Positions 22,230 through 30,357 of a stretch of DNA of 33,911 bases are shown piece by piece. This stretch comes from Gemmatimonadota bacterium (GTDB lineage: Bacteria > Gemmatimonadota > Gemmatimonadetes > Longimicrobiales > RSA9). The notes below the pieces were generated by a model. It was given only the letters and a program-made list of their open reading frames with translations. It made no database searches and had not been told where the DNA came from. The stretch spans positions 1 through 33,911 of the forward strand of contig JBDLIA010000032.1 of the NCBI GenBank assembly GCA_039715185.1, read 5' to 3'. The stretch's first letter is position 1. Every line of letters begins with the position of its first letter. The translations under genes were made by a program, and so were the position numbers.

Positions 22230-22691
22230 ATGACGGTACGCACGCATGGCATTCTGGCCGTATGCGTCCTGTTGCTCATTCCGATCGGCGTGACCGCGCA
22301 GGATGACGACGATGACGAAGGACCGGAGATCCGGTACCTGACCACCTCTCAGTTCCACCTGGCCTACGGCGACGATCGGCAAGCGGTCATGTGGTGGGTG
22401 GACAGCGTGAGCGTGCCGATCAACGAGATGGACCCCAACGTCCTTTGGTCCCGTGTGGCAGTGCACAACTACGGCCCCAACGGCGGCGATGTGGTGTTCA
22501 TGTCCGAATACGCCGACTGGGCGTCGATCAACGCGCCGTGCGAGCCGTGCGACGAGTGGTTCGAGGAACGCCAGCCTGAGGAAGGAACGCCAGAGAGAGA
22601 AGAGTGGGACGCGAATCTGGCGACGTTCCTCAAGTACTACAGCACGCATGAGGACCAGATCTTCTCCATCAACATGGATCGAGCGAAGTAG
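22230..22691 (+). CDS. Small secreted protein of unknown function
   Basis: 153 residues starting at the ATG at 22230, with GGGAGGT (22219-22225) ideally placed; the longer upstream frame crosses the att repeat and is not coding. Signal peptide at 1-24 (ILAVCVLLLIPIGVTAQ), then an acidic stretch (DDDDDEGPE). The mature part is rich in Trp, Asp and Glu (FHLAYGDDRQAVMWWVDSVS, LWSRVAVHNYGPNGGDVVFM) and has one CEPC pair that could form a disulfide or bind metal. No known family is recognised. It is the first gene to the right of the island boundary and converges on the cytochrome gene. Confidence 0.7.
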   Translation: MTVRTHGILAVCVLLLIPIGVTAQDDDDDEGPEIRYLTTSQFHLAYGDDRQAVMWWVDSVSVPINEMDPNVLWSRVAVHNYGPNGGDVVFMSEYADWASINAPCEPCDEWFEERQPEEGTPEREEWDANLATFLKYYSTHEDQIFSINMDRAK

Positions 22692-22708
22692 GGTAGGCGA
22701 GGCTCTGG

Positions 22709-22736
22709 GGGCCGGCGGCCGCGACGCCGCCGGCCC
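22709..22736. terminator. GC-rich hairpin between convergent genes (possible terminator)
   Basis: A perfect 11-bp stem (22709-22719 with 22726-22736) with a six-base loop lies between the stop of the small secreted protein and the stop of the cytochrome gene. There is no T-tract on either side, so termination would have to be atypical; placement between convergent genes is the main argument. Confidence 0.45.
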
Positions 22737-22794
22737 GCGGCCCGCCGGATCGGAAGCCGCTCTCATTCGGGTACGTCGTTGGGTGTGCCCCGCG

Positions 22795-23547
22795 CTATGG
22801 GTCCTGCTCGATGACGACGCGAGCCAGGCTCTGCGGATCGGGTCGGAGCTCCTCGTCGCCCGCCGGTGCCCCGCTCACGGAGAGCATGTAGGCGATGACG
22901 TCGACGTACTCCTGGTCGGTCAGAGAGCCCGGGTTGTTCTCCGGCATCCTCGCCCGCATGTACTCGAACAGCGTGGCGAGCGATCTCTGACCCCAGTCGC
23001 GCAGGAACTTCGCCCGTGCAAGCGGGGGTGTCGACCGCATGTCCGGGTCGTCCGGCGCGCCGTTCAGCCTGCGGCCGTGACACCAGCCGCATGGGCCCGG
23101 ATACACCGTTTGGCCCCGTTGCGCCTGCGCCTCCGTGAATACGCCATCCCAGACCGACGCCATCGGGCCTGTCTCCTCGAGCCCCTCCAGCACCGCTGCA
23201 GCTTCCTCCGTACTCACCTTACCGAAGTCGTTCGCCCACGCGTTACGAACGTAGTTCGTCAGAGACGCGATCTCCTCGGCGCTCAGGTCGGGGAAGGGAG
23301 GCATGGCGCCTCGCCCACGCGCGATGTTGGTCACGATCAACTCGAAGTCCCCGAGTCGCTCGTTGCCACTCAGGGCCGGGAAAGACGGCGGAGTCCCCGT
23401 GCCCGAGTCCCCGTGGCAAAGCGCGCAGCTGTTCTGGAAAAGCCGCTGGCCCCGCTCGAACGCCGACCCCTGATCGCCCTGCTGGGCGACGGAGACCTGG
23501 GCCAGGAGAAAGGCGACCCCCAGCACACCCGGTACGATCTTGAGCAT
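22795..23547 (-). CDS. Diheme cytochrome c, secreted
   Basis: 250 residues with a signal peptide (VPGVLGVAFLLAQVSVAQ). Two class I cytochrome c domains follow. The first has CALCH (Cys41, Cys44, His45) and a likely axial Met in GAMPPFPDLS. The second has CGWCH (Cys153, Cys156, His157) and a likely Met in RARMPENNPGSLTDQEYVDV. The LTDQEYVDVIAYML ending is the usual C-terminal helix. It should carry electrons in the periplasm. The gene starts 11 bases after a Tat-exported FAD oxidoreductase on the same strand, so the two are very probably an operon and redox partners: a split flavocytochrome (inference). Confidence 0.93.
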   Translation of the reverse strand: MLKIVPGVLGVAFLLAQVSVAQQGDQGSAFERGQRLFQNSCALCHGDSGTGTPPSFPALSGNERLGDFELIVTNIARGRGAMPPFPDLSAEEIASLTNYVRNAWANDFGKVSTEEAAAVLEGLEETGPMASVWDGVFTEAQAQRGQTVYPGPCGWCHGRRLNGAPDDPDMRSTPPLARAKFLRDWGQRSLATLFEYMRARMPENNPGSLTDQEYVDVIAYMLSVSGAPAGDEELRPDPQSLARVVIEQDP

Positions 23548-23558
23548 TCGGGTCGCGC

Positions 23559-25673
23559 TTACTCGGACGGCTCTTCGGCCGCGTGCGTGCCGGCGATGTA
23601 GCCGTGTACGTGTCCCTTGCCCAAGCCGTGCTTGTTGAAGCCCCCTACGGCCTCGCCGCCCGCATAGAGGCCCGGGATCACCTCACCCCGCATGTCCACC
23701 ACCTGCTGCCGGCCGTTGACGCGCAGTCCGCCGTACGAGTCGTGCCAAACCACCATTACCGAGAGCGCGTAGTAGGGCGGCGTCGCGATCGGGTGCATTT
23801 CTCCGTCCTCTTCACGCTCGAACTCCGGATCGGCGCCCGCTTCGACATAGCCGTTCCAGGTCGCCACGGTTTCGGCCAGGTACCGGAGCGGCATCCTCTG
23901 GTACTCGTTGCCCGCGGCGATCTTGTCGGCCAGCTCCTCGATCGTGTCGGCCGCGAAGAAGTATCCGTTGTCGGCCACGTAGGGGTACCGTAGCTCCGCG
24001 CCGGCGCGTTCGAGGGCGTCCTGGTCGAAAATCGCCCACAGCGGCCCGGAGTAGTAATGCGGCGGCTCCGACCCTTCGTTGATCGCCAGCGCAGCCGCAA
24101 GGCCGTGGTCGTAGTCGTACATCTCCCGGATCCATTCCTTGGTGCAATTGCGCCAGTCCAGCGGCGTGTGCTCGAGCCCCTGGCCCGGGGCGCCGCCATC
24201 GCCGGGGTAGGCGTTCAACCCGGGTCTCCGAACGAGGCGGATCTCGTTGAAGAAGCGCTTGCCGACCTGGTTCACGACGATCAACTCCTCGAAGCCGGCC
24301 CTACCGACGTTGATCCCGGTGGAGCCGCGGAAGCCGAACGTCGGGTGACCGGGCATCATGCCGGTGTACGCGTCCGGGGTGCCGAGGCGGGTCGAGAGGT
24401 GGAAGGTCACCGGATAGGACAGGTTCTGCTGCATCCCCGCCAGGTTCGCGCCGACCCTCAGGCCGGCGATGAGCGCGCTGGCGTCCTGACCGTGCGGGCC
24501 CAGCAGGGCACGACCGCTCGTCGGGAACGCGGGCTCGCGCATGGCGGGGTAGAACATGCTGCGGACCTGGGGATTGCCCGCGTGACCGCCGCTCGCGAGG
24601 ATGACCGCCTTGCGCGCCCTGATGGTAACCGTTTCCCGCTGCTCGTCGAGGTTGCCGTTCTGCCAGTAGCTCTGCAGAAGCTCGCCGGTCTCCGGGTGGT
24701 GGCGCGGAGAATACTGGGCCCTGATTCCGAGCACCCGCCCCGAAGACGGCTCCTCGCGCACCAGCTCGTCGAAGCGGCGGTGAAGCATGAACTCGACGCC
24801 CTTCTCCCGGGCCGAGAACTCCAGCGGCCGGGCCAGGGCCACACCGTTGCCCACCGCGTTCGGTCCTACGAACCGACTCGCGTCGAACATCTGCGATGGC
24901 GCGAACGCACTGGTGCGCTCGGGGTCGGCCCTGCCGGCGTCCTCCGCGGTTATTGTGCCCGCCTTCACGTCGGTCCTGTCACCCAGCATGAGAAAGCAGA
25001 CTGCCCCCCTGGCGCGCGACAGCCCCCCTCCGCCGTGGGTGCCGGCGACGCGTGAGAAGCGGACGTAGTTGTCGATCAGGAATTGCCTGGTGGCCGGGCA
25101 GTTCTCGGCCCAGGCCCGCATCATCTCGGGCTCGTTGTACCTGTAGGGGCTCTGCGCTTTGCGGTCGACGATCGACCAGTCGGTGACGTCGGTGAACAGC
25201 AGGTCGACGCTGTCGTCGAGCTCCTCGGGCTCGACCGCCGGATCTGCCGTGACGAACCCCTCGGCGTCGCTCTCGCCGTTCATGTCCCGCAGCTGGACCG
25301 GGTCACCCCCGCCGAGCGACAGGAAGGATCCGCTGTGCAGCATTCTGCCGCCCAGATCGAAGTTTTGATCGACAACGAGGACGGTGGCTCCCAGATCGGC
25401 CGCGCGAATGGCCGCGGTCAGGCCCGCGCACCCGCCGCCCGCGATGACGACATCCGCTTCGTAGTCCCATCCGCCTCCCGCCTGGGCGGCGAGTGAATAG
25501 TCCTCCTCCGCCTCCTCGCCGGCCGAACTCCTCGCGGCCACCTCGCCGGTCGTCAGCAGGGCCGCCGCCGCAAACCCGTCGGCGGCTCCCGTTTTGACGA
25601 AATCCCGCCTGCTTAGACGGCCCGCACCATCGAGTTGAGCATCGTTGGCCTCTTCTTCGCGCTTCCCAGCCAT
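23559..25673 (-). CDS. Tat-exported FAD-dependent oxidoreductase (FAD_binding_2 family)
   Basis: 704 residues. The ATG at 25673 is chosen because AGGAGGG lies seven bases upstream; an in-frame ATG 60 bases earlier lacks this. A twin-arginine motif SRRDF (21-25) begins a Tat signal (about 20-48). The FAD-binding Rossmann motif is DVVIAGGGCAGLTAAIRAAD (GxGxxG at 79-84), followed by VLVVDQNFDLGG. The C-terminal block YGGLRVNGRQQVVDMRGE ... IPGLYAGGEAVGGF is the second FAD-contact region of the fumarate reductase / urocanate reductase / 3-ketosteroid dehydrogenase superfamily. No heme motif lies in the protein itself; the diheme cytochrome encoded next presumably supplies electron transfer. The substrate is unknown. 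Confidence 0.93.
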   Translation of the reverse strand: MAGKREEEANDAQLDGAGRLSRRDFVKTGAADGFAAAALLTTGEVAARSSAGEEAEEDYSLAAQAGGGWDYEADVVIAGGGCAGLTAAIRAADLGATVLVVDQNFDLGGRMLHSGSFLSLGGGDPVQLRDMNGESDAEGFVTADPAVEPEELDDSVDLLFTDVTDWSIVDRKAQSPYRYNEPEMMRAWAENCPATRQFLIDNYVRFSRVAGTHGGGGLSRARGAVCFLMLGDRTDVKAGTITAEDAGRADPERTSAFAPSQMFDASRFVGPNAVGNGVALARPLEFSAREKGVEFMLHRRFDELVREEPSSGRVLGIRAQYSPRHHPETGELLQSYWQNGNLDEQRETVTIRARKAVILASGGHAGNPQVRSMFYPAMREPAFPTSGRALLGPHGQDASALIAGLRVGANLAGMQQNLSYPVTFHLSTRLGTPDAYTGMMPGHPTFGFRGSTGINVGRAGFEELIVVNQVGKRFFNEIRLVRRPGLNAYPGDGGAPGQGLEHTPLDWRNCTKEWIREMYDYDHGLAAALAINEGSEPPHYYSGPLWAIFDQDALERAGAELRYPYVADNGYFFAADTIEELADKIAAGNEYQRMPLRYLAETVATWNGYVEAGADPEFEREEDGEMHPIATPPYYALSVMVVWHDSYGGLRVNGRQQVVDMRGEVIPGLYAGGEAVGGFNKHGLGKGHVHGYIAGTHAAEEPSE

Positions 25674-25769
25674 GGCTTTTCCCTCCTGCTGCCTGAAGCT
25701 GCTGGTCCCACCGTTAGTCCCCTCCGCCCGCACTCACGGTTGCCTCAGTTCATTCGTAAGCCCCACCGC

Positions 25770-26291
25770 CTACGTTTCACCTTCGCTCGCCGTAGCGTCT
25801 GCAGGCTCTGGCGCAGCTATCGGCAGGTTCGAGTTGTAGATGTCACGCGAAAGCGGCCAGGAGCCGTCCGGCTGCCTGCGCCGGATCTCGATGAACTTGC
25901 CGTTGTCCCGGATCGGCTCGGGCGCACCGGGCGGCGCCAACTCCAGCAAGTAGCTGCCCTGGACGTACGCGAGGTCCCCCCGACCCACGATCTCCTCGAC
26001 CTCGATTTCGAAGGCGACGATAGGCGGAACCGAGGCCCAGTAATCCCTAATCGCGGAGCGTCCGGTGACCGCCGGTGCGTTCGGCGGCAGCAGGATCGCA
26101 TCTTCGGTGTAGAGAGCGGCAAACGCGTCGAAATCGCCGGCGACGCCCGCCTCCGTGGCGGCGGCGTCAACCGCCCGAATCGCCTCGGCATCCGCCGCGG
26201 TCAGCTCCGACGGGGCCTGATCCACCGGTTGGCAGGCGGCGCTCACAAGCGTGATCGCGATCGCCAGGGTTGCCATGGGGCTGTGCCGCAT
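25770..26291 (-). CDS. DUF4440/SnoaL-like protein, probable lipoprotein
   Basis: 173 residues from the ATG at 26291, preceded by AGGAGGAG; a start ten codons further upstream is less likely. The N-terminus MATLAIAITLVSAACQP is a lipoprotein-like signal with Cys20, though the lipobox is not ideal. The remainder (about 28-150) follows the NTF2-like cone fold of DUF4440: AIRAVDAAATEAGVAGDFDA, FAALYTEDAILLPPNAPAV, GRSAIRDYWAS, LAYVQGSYLLEL and GKFIEIRRRQPDGSWPLSRD. Such proteins may be small-molecule isomerases or binding proteins; no specific active site can be assigned. It is 96 bases from the FAD gene on the same strand, with no terminator seen between, so it may belong to that transcript. Confidence 0.85.
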   Translation of the reverse strand: MRHSPMATLAIAITLVSAACQPVDQAPSELTAADAEAIRAVDAAATEAGVAGDFDAFAALYTEDAILLPPNAPAVTGRSAIRDYWASVPPIVAFEIEVEEIVGRGDLAYVQGSYLLELAPPGAPEPIRDNGKFIEIRRRQPDGSWPLSRDIYNSNLPIAAPEPADATASEGET

Positions 26292-26317
26292 AGTCTCCTC
26301 CTGAGTTGGTGAGGATC

Positions 26318-26331
26318 GCACCAGTAGGTGC
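26318..26331. promoter_or_regulatory. Inverted repeat upstream of the DUF4440 gene
   Basis: GCACC-AGTA-GGTGC, perfect 5-bp arms, 27 bases before the chosen start. It could be a small operator or a leader hairpin; a chance occurrence is possible. Confidence 0.25.
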
Positions 26332-26389
26332 TAACGGGCGTAAGGTGCGCGTGCAACACCTCCCGGCGCGGTGCGATATCCGCCGCCCG

Positions 26390-28996
26390 TCACCGACGCT
26401 CGAGACCGATCCTCTCCAGCAGGACGTCGAAGCGCGCATCGGACCGGAGGGGGTCGAACGCCGGGTTCACGTCGAGGTGCACCAACGCGACGTCGCGCTC
26501 CTCGTACGCTCGGTCCAGCCACGCGAACGCCCGGTCCCGATCGCCCAGGGCGCCGAACACGATCGCGATGTGGGTCCCCCCTACGTAGGCGGCGTCGGCC
26601 CGCTGCTCGAGCTCGGCGACCAATAGCTCGGCGTCGGCGCGCCGGCCGGCCCGGGCGTAGGCGTACCCGAGCGCGCCCAGAGCCATCGGCAGGCGGTCGG
26701 AGAGCCTGGTCGCCTCCTCGCAAGCCTCCGCCGCGCTGTCATACAGTCCCTTGCCGGCCAACGCCTGGCACAGCAGCCAGTGGCCTTGCCAGAAGTCCGG
26801 GAAGAACTGGAGACCCGCCCGGCTCAGCTCGATCGCCTGGTCGAAGTCGCGCATGTAGTTGAGGACCACTACCGGTCTGAACGAGGCGAACGGGACCATC
26901 CTGTCCAGGGAGGCGCCCCTTTCGACAACGGCCAGCGCTTCGGCGTAGCGGCCCGCGACCGATAGGACCTCGGCCAGGAAGTAGCCTGCGCGGCTCGGGT
27001 TGAGCTCGATGGCCCGTCGCGCTAGCCGCTCCGACTCGTCCCAGTCCCACTCCCAGTAGAATTGGACCGCGGCCAGCACATTGTGCGCGTGGGCGTTCGT
27101 GCTGTCGAAGCGCAGGGCGGCTCTCGCCAGCTCTGTAACGCGGGGCATGACTTCGGACGGCCGCCCCAGCCCGAAGAAGGCCGCGGAACCATAGGCTTCC
27201 GCCAGGGCAGCGTAGGCGGGCGCGAAGGTGGAGTCGATTTCGATCGCCTGACGAAAGTACCTCCGCGCCAACTCGAACCCCTCCCTGGACCTCAGCTCCA
27301 CGTTGAACTGACCCAGGGCGAAGGCGTCGTAGGCTTCGGGGTCCACCGGTCCGCCCGCCGCGAGACGAGCGCCTTCGTCCCGGGTCAGCTCGATGCCCAG
27401 CTCCTCGGCGATCGAAAGCGCGACCTCGCTGCTGACCTCGTACACGCCTCCCAGGGGGCTGCGGTAGCTCGCCGTCCAGAGCTGCCGTTCCGGTGACGCC
27501 TCAACGAGCGTCGCCGTGATCGCGATGCTGTCGCCGTCCATGATCACGGAACCCTCCACGAGGGCGTCGACCTCGAGCTCGCGCGCTATCTCGGGGATGG
27601 GCGCGTCCGTGTTCCGATAGCGCGCGACCGAGGTGCGCGAGATCACGCCGAGGGATCCGATCTTGCCGAGCTCGGCGATCAGCGCGTCGTGCACCCCGTT
27701 GACGATGTGCTGGTGCTCGGCGTCGCCGGTGAGATTGGTCAGCGGCAGCACGGCGAGCCTCTCTATACGGGGACCTTGTCCGCTCGGGGGGCGGGTCGAG
27801 AGCCAGATGCCGCCGGCCAGCACGGCTACGACGGCCGGGACGGCGACTGTGGGCCGGCGTAGCGCGCGCCAGACCGCGGCGCCGCTCGGGACCCGGCGCC
27901 CACGCCCGACGGCGGGCGGCGGCTCCCGGATCGCCACGTCCGGGGATCCTCCCCGCCGCAAGGACCGCAGGTCGTCGAGCAGGTCCTCGGCGCTCCGGTA
28001 GCGGCCATCCGGCGTCTTGCACAGGAGCTTGTCGACGACCCACGCCACATCTTCCGGCAGATCGCTCCGCAGCGAGGACGGCGGGTCGGGGTCAGCGTGC
28101 AGGATCTTCTGGATCAGCGACGCCTGATCGTCCTCCCAGAAAGGTCTGACGCCGGTGAGCATCTCGTACAGCACGACGCCCAGCGACCACAGGTCCGTGC
28201 GCCCATCCAGTCGCGCCCCCGTCGCCTGCTCGGGACTCATGTACGCCACGGTGCCCGGTCGAACCCCTTCCTGCGTGACGTCTTCTCCCGCCGCCTTGGC
28301 CACGCCGAAGTCCAGGAGCTTGACCTCGCCGCGCTCGGTCAGCAGCACGTTCGACGGCTTCACGTCGCGGTGGACGATCTCGCTGTCGTGAGCTTCGTGG
28401 AGCCCCGCGGCGATCTGCGTCGCGATCTCGACCACCCTCTCTACGGGAAGCGGGCCCCGGCGGATGAGCTCGTCGAGGGTCTCGCCTTCGTACAGGGCGA
28501 ACGCCATGTAGAGCTGCCCCTCCTCGGTTTCGTCGGTCTCGTAGAGGGTCGCGATGTTGGGGTGATCGAGCGCGGCGATGGCCCTGGCCTCCGACATGAA
28601 GCGCCGCTTCGCCTGGCGTCCGACTCCCAGGTAGGGCGGGAGCACCTTGAGCGCCACGCGTCGGCCCAGGCGCGTGTCCTCGGCCAGGTAGACCACCCCC
28701 ATGCCACCCCGGCCGATCTCCCGGACCAGGCGGAAGGGCCCTACCTGTCGGCCCTCGACATCGTTGGGCGCCAAGGCTTCGAGGGCTTCGTCCAGCAGGC
28801 TCGCGGGCTCGTCGAAGCGAGGCCCGGCCCGGGCGTGCGCCTCGAGCAACGCTTCGACGTCAGACCGCAGCGCGTGGTCATCGGCGCACGCCGAGGCGAG
28901 AAAGGCGGGTCGCTCGTCGGGCGGGGTCTCCAGCGCGGCCCCCAGTACCGCGTCGATCCTCCGCCAGCGCTCCGGATCCAGGTCGCTAGGCTTCAT
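26390..28996 (-). CDS. Transmembrane Ser/Thr protein kinase with TolB-like and TPR sensor region
   Basis: 868 residues. Residues about 87-345 are a complete Hanks-type kinase: glycine loop GRGGMGVVY, Lys117 in VALKVL, HRDVKPSN (Asp211), DFG (229-231) and SPEQ. One transmembrane helix at about 383-400 (VAVPAVVAVLAGGIWLS) separates it from an extracytoplasmic part. That part opens with a TolB-N/FlgO-like domain (IERLAVLPLTNLTGDAEHQH ... LVEGSVIMDGDSIAITATLV), followed by TPR repeats (about 560-860). The N-terminal ~80 residues are a helical extension typical of kinases paired with ECF sigma factors. The start lies inside the 3' end of the sigma gene (11-base overlap), with GGGAG just before it, so the two are coupled. 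It probably senses an envelope signal and phosphorylates cytoplasmic partners, perhaps the sigma factor. Confidence 0.95.
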   Translation of the reverse strand: MKPSDLDPERWRRIDAVLGAALETPPDERPAFLASACADDHALRSDVEALLEAHARAGPRFDEPASLLDEALEALAPNDVEGRQVGPFRLVREIGRGGMGVVYLAEDTRLGRRVALKVLPPYLGVGRQAKRRFMSEARAIAALDHPNIATLYETDETEEGQLYMAFALYEGETLDELIRRGPLPVERVVEIATQIAAGLHEAHDSEIVHRDVKPSNVLLTERGEVKLLDFGVAKAAGEDVTQEGVRPGTVAYMSPEQATGARLDGRTDLWSLGVVLYEMLTGVRPFWEDDQASLIQKILHADPDPPSSLRSDLPEDVAWVVDKLLCKTPDGRYRSAEDLLDDLRSLRRGGSPDVAIREPPPAVGRGRRVPSGAAVWRALRRPTVAVPAVVAVLAGGIWLSTRPPSGQGPRIERLAVLPLTNLTGDAEHQHIVNGVHDALIAELGKIGSLGVISRTSVARYRNTDAPIPEIARELEVDALVEGSVIMDGDSIAITATLVEASPERQLWTASYRSPLGGVYEVSSEVALSIAEELGIELTRDEGARLAAGGPVDPEAYDAFALGQFNVELRSREGFELARRYFRQAIEIDSTFAPAYAALAEAYGSAAFFGLGRPSEVMPRVTELARAALRFDSTNAHAHNVLAAVQFYWEWDWDESERLARRAIELNPSRAGYFLAEVLSVAGRYAEALAVVERGASLDRMVPFASFRPVVVLNYMRDFDQAIELSRAGLQFFPDFWQGHWLLCQALAGKGLYDSAAEACEEATRLSDRLPMALGALGYAYARAGRRADAELLVAELEQRADAAYVGGTHIAIVFGALGDRDRAFAWLDRAYEERDVALVHLDVNPAFDPLRSDARFDVLLERIGLERR

Positions 28997-29546
28997 GTAT
29001 CTCCCGGACGAGCCAGGCCTTGGCCTTCTCCCACGCTCGGTCCACCGTGCGCGGCGCGACCCGGAGGGCGGCGGCGGTCTCGGCCACGGTCAGCCCTCCG
29101 AAGAAGCGGCACTCCACCACCCTGCACAGGCGTTCGTCGAAGCGCTCCAGGCGTCCCAGCGCCTCGTCCAGCTCGATCAGTTCCTCGGCCCGGTCATCCG
29201 ACGCCGGCGCCGCGTCGCCTAGCGAGATCCTGCGCCAACCCCCCCCTCGCTTCTGCGTCCTCCGGCTCCTCGCGTGATCGACCACGATGTGGCGCATGGC
29301 GGTCGCCGCGAGCGCCAGATAGTGGGCGCGATCGTCGACGTCGACCCGGCTCTGGTCCACGAGCTTCAGGTACGCCTCGTGGAGCAGGCCGGTCGTCCGC
29401 AGCGTCGCTCCGCCGCGGCGTGCCAGCTCCCGGTGCGCGATGGCGTGGAGCTCGTCGTACAGCCTCGCCGTCAAGCGGTCGTGGGCGCCGCGATCCCCTT
29501 CCCGCATGGCCAGCAGCAGCTCGGTGGTGTCGTCGGAGGATCGCAT
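28986..29546 (-). CDS. ECF-family RNA polymerase sigma factor
   Basis: 186 residues. Region 2 is at about 15-90 (LYDELHAIAHRELARRG ... HEAYLKLVDQ ... HYLALAATAMRHIVVDHARS); a region-4 helix-turn-helix is at about 125-180 (RLCRVVECRFFGGLTVAETA, then VAPRTVDRAWEKAKAWLVRE). The pattern is that of the Sigma70_ECF / TIGR02999 group, which lacks a classical anti-sigma partner and is often encoded next to Ser/Thr kinases. The gene overlaps the kinase by 11 bases. Phosphorylation-controlled ECF factors are known in other bacteria (for example the EcfP/PknT pair of Vibrio), which makes a similar arrangement here a reasonable hypothesis. No strong ribosome site precedes the ATG. Confidence 0.94.
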   Translation of the reverse strand: MRSSDDTTELLLAMREGDRGAHDRLTARLYDELHAIAHRELARRGGATLRTTGLLHEAYLKLVDQSRVDVDDRAHYLALAATAMRHIVVDHARSRRTQKRGGGWRRISLGDAAPASDDRAEELIELDEALGRLERFDERLCRVVECRFFGGLTVAETAAALRVAPRTVDRAWEKAKAWLVREIHEA

Positions 29547-29611
29547 GAGTCGGCGCGGCCCGGGTTGGCTATGGCGTGATCCGCGGCTCCTTCTCGTCTC
29601 CCCAAGTAGAT

Positions 29612-29668
29612 GACCGTGGAGAACGCGGCCGAGGAATTCGCCGCCCTACCATCGAAACGTCCACGGTC
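29612..29668. repeat. 9-bp inverted repeat between sigma factor and secreted-protein genes
   Basis: GACCGTGGA (29612-29620) and TCCACGGTC (29660-29668) are perfect complements, 39 bases apart, in the divergent intergenic region. It might be a looped operator for one or both genes, or coincidence. Confidence 0.25.
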
Positions 29669-29694
29669 GGCGGGTTGACCACAAGGAGGATCTC

Positions 29695-30306
29695 ATGACC
29701 GCCATTGCCAAGCTCCGCACGATTTCGTCGGGCGCTGCCGTCTGTCTGGCCGCGCTGACGGCGAACGCGTGCGGCGATGGGGATCCCGCGGGGCCCGACG
29801 CCGCGCCGCACGACGAAGCCGGACAAGTCGTCGCCACCAGTCACGTCCCGGGCCCGCTGCCGTTCATGGGCACCGTTCGCGCCACGGAGCAGGTTCCGGG
29901 CGCCCCGACGGACGACTGCGATCTCGTCCTGCATACGGTACTGGAGGGCGAGCTGACCCACCTCGGAAGCTTCACCGGCGTGGGGGAGACCTGCGGCTTC
30001 AACGTGCGGCCCAACGAGGAGGAGCTGCCCGAGGAGTTTCCTGACGACCCGGGGATCGGTCCACCGCTTTACCTGGTCATCGACTTCACGCTCGTGCAAA
30101 CCTACACGGCCGCAGACGGAGACGTACTGGAGGTCTCCGGAGTGGGGGTGCGGGCGCAGGGTCAGTTCGGCGCTGCGCTCGTCGGCAACGGTATCGTCGA
30201 GGGCGGCACGGGACGCTTCGCCGGGGCCACGGGGGAGTTCGACGTGTTCGGCGTCAACGGAGAGGTCGGCTACGACGGGTGGATCGACTACGACGCCTCG
30301 AGTTAG
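29695..30306 (+). CDS. Secreted beta-rich protein, possible lipoprotein
   Basis: 203 residues with AAGGAGG a few bases before the ATG. The signal sequence AAVCLAALTANAC makes Cys26 a possible lipidation site. The mature part is acidic and beta-rich, with a Cys pair (DDCDLVLHTVLEGEL ... GETCGFNV) and the glycine-rich block VGNGIVEGGTGRFAGATGEF. That last motif resembles the closing strands of the allene-oxide-cyclase/dirigent-like barrel, a fold of small extracellular proteins (inference from the motif only). It is divergent from the sigma-kinase pair, across 148 bases that contain an inverted repeat, and could be a target of that sigma factor. Function unknown. Confidence 0.75.
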   Translation: MTAIAKLRTISSGAAVCLAALTANACGDGDPAGPDAAPHDEAGQVVATSHVPGPLPFMGTVRATEQVPGAPTDDCDLVLHTVLEGELTHLGSFTGVGETCGFNVRPNEEELPEEFPDDPGIGPPLYLVIDFTLVQTYTAADGDVLEVSGVGVRAQGQFGAALVGNGIVEGGTGRFAGATGEFDVFGVNGEVGYDGWIDYDASS

Positions 30307-30323
30307 CCACGACGACCCAGTAC

Positions 30324-30357
30324 GGTCCGGGCCGGTCACGAGGGGCCGACCCGGACC
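30324..30357. terminator. Hairpin between convergent genes (possible terminator)
   Basis: GGTCCGGG (30324-30331) pairs perfectly with CCCGGACC (30350-30357), with an 18-base loop and no T-tract. It spans the stop of the receptor gene and follows the stop of the secreted-protein gene. Weak evidence. Confidence 0.3.
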
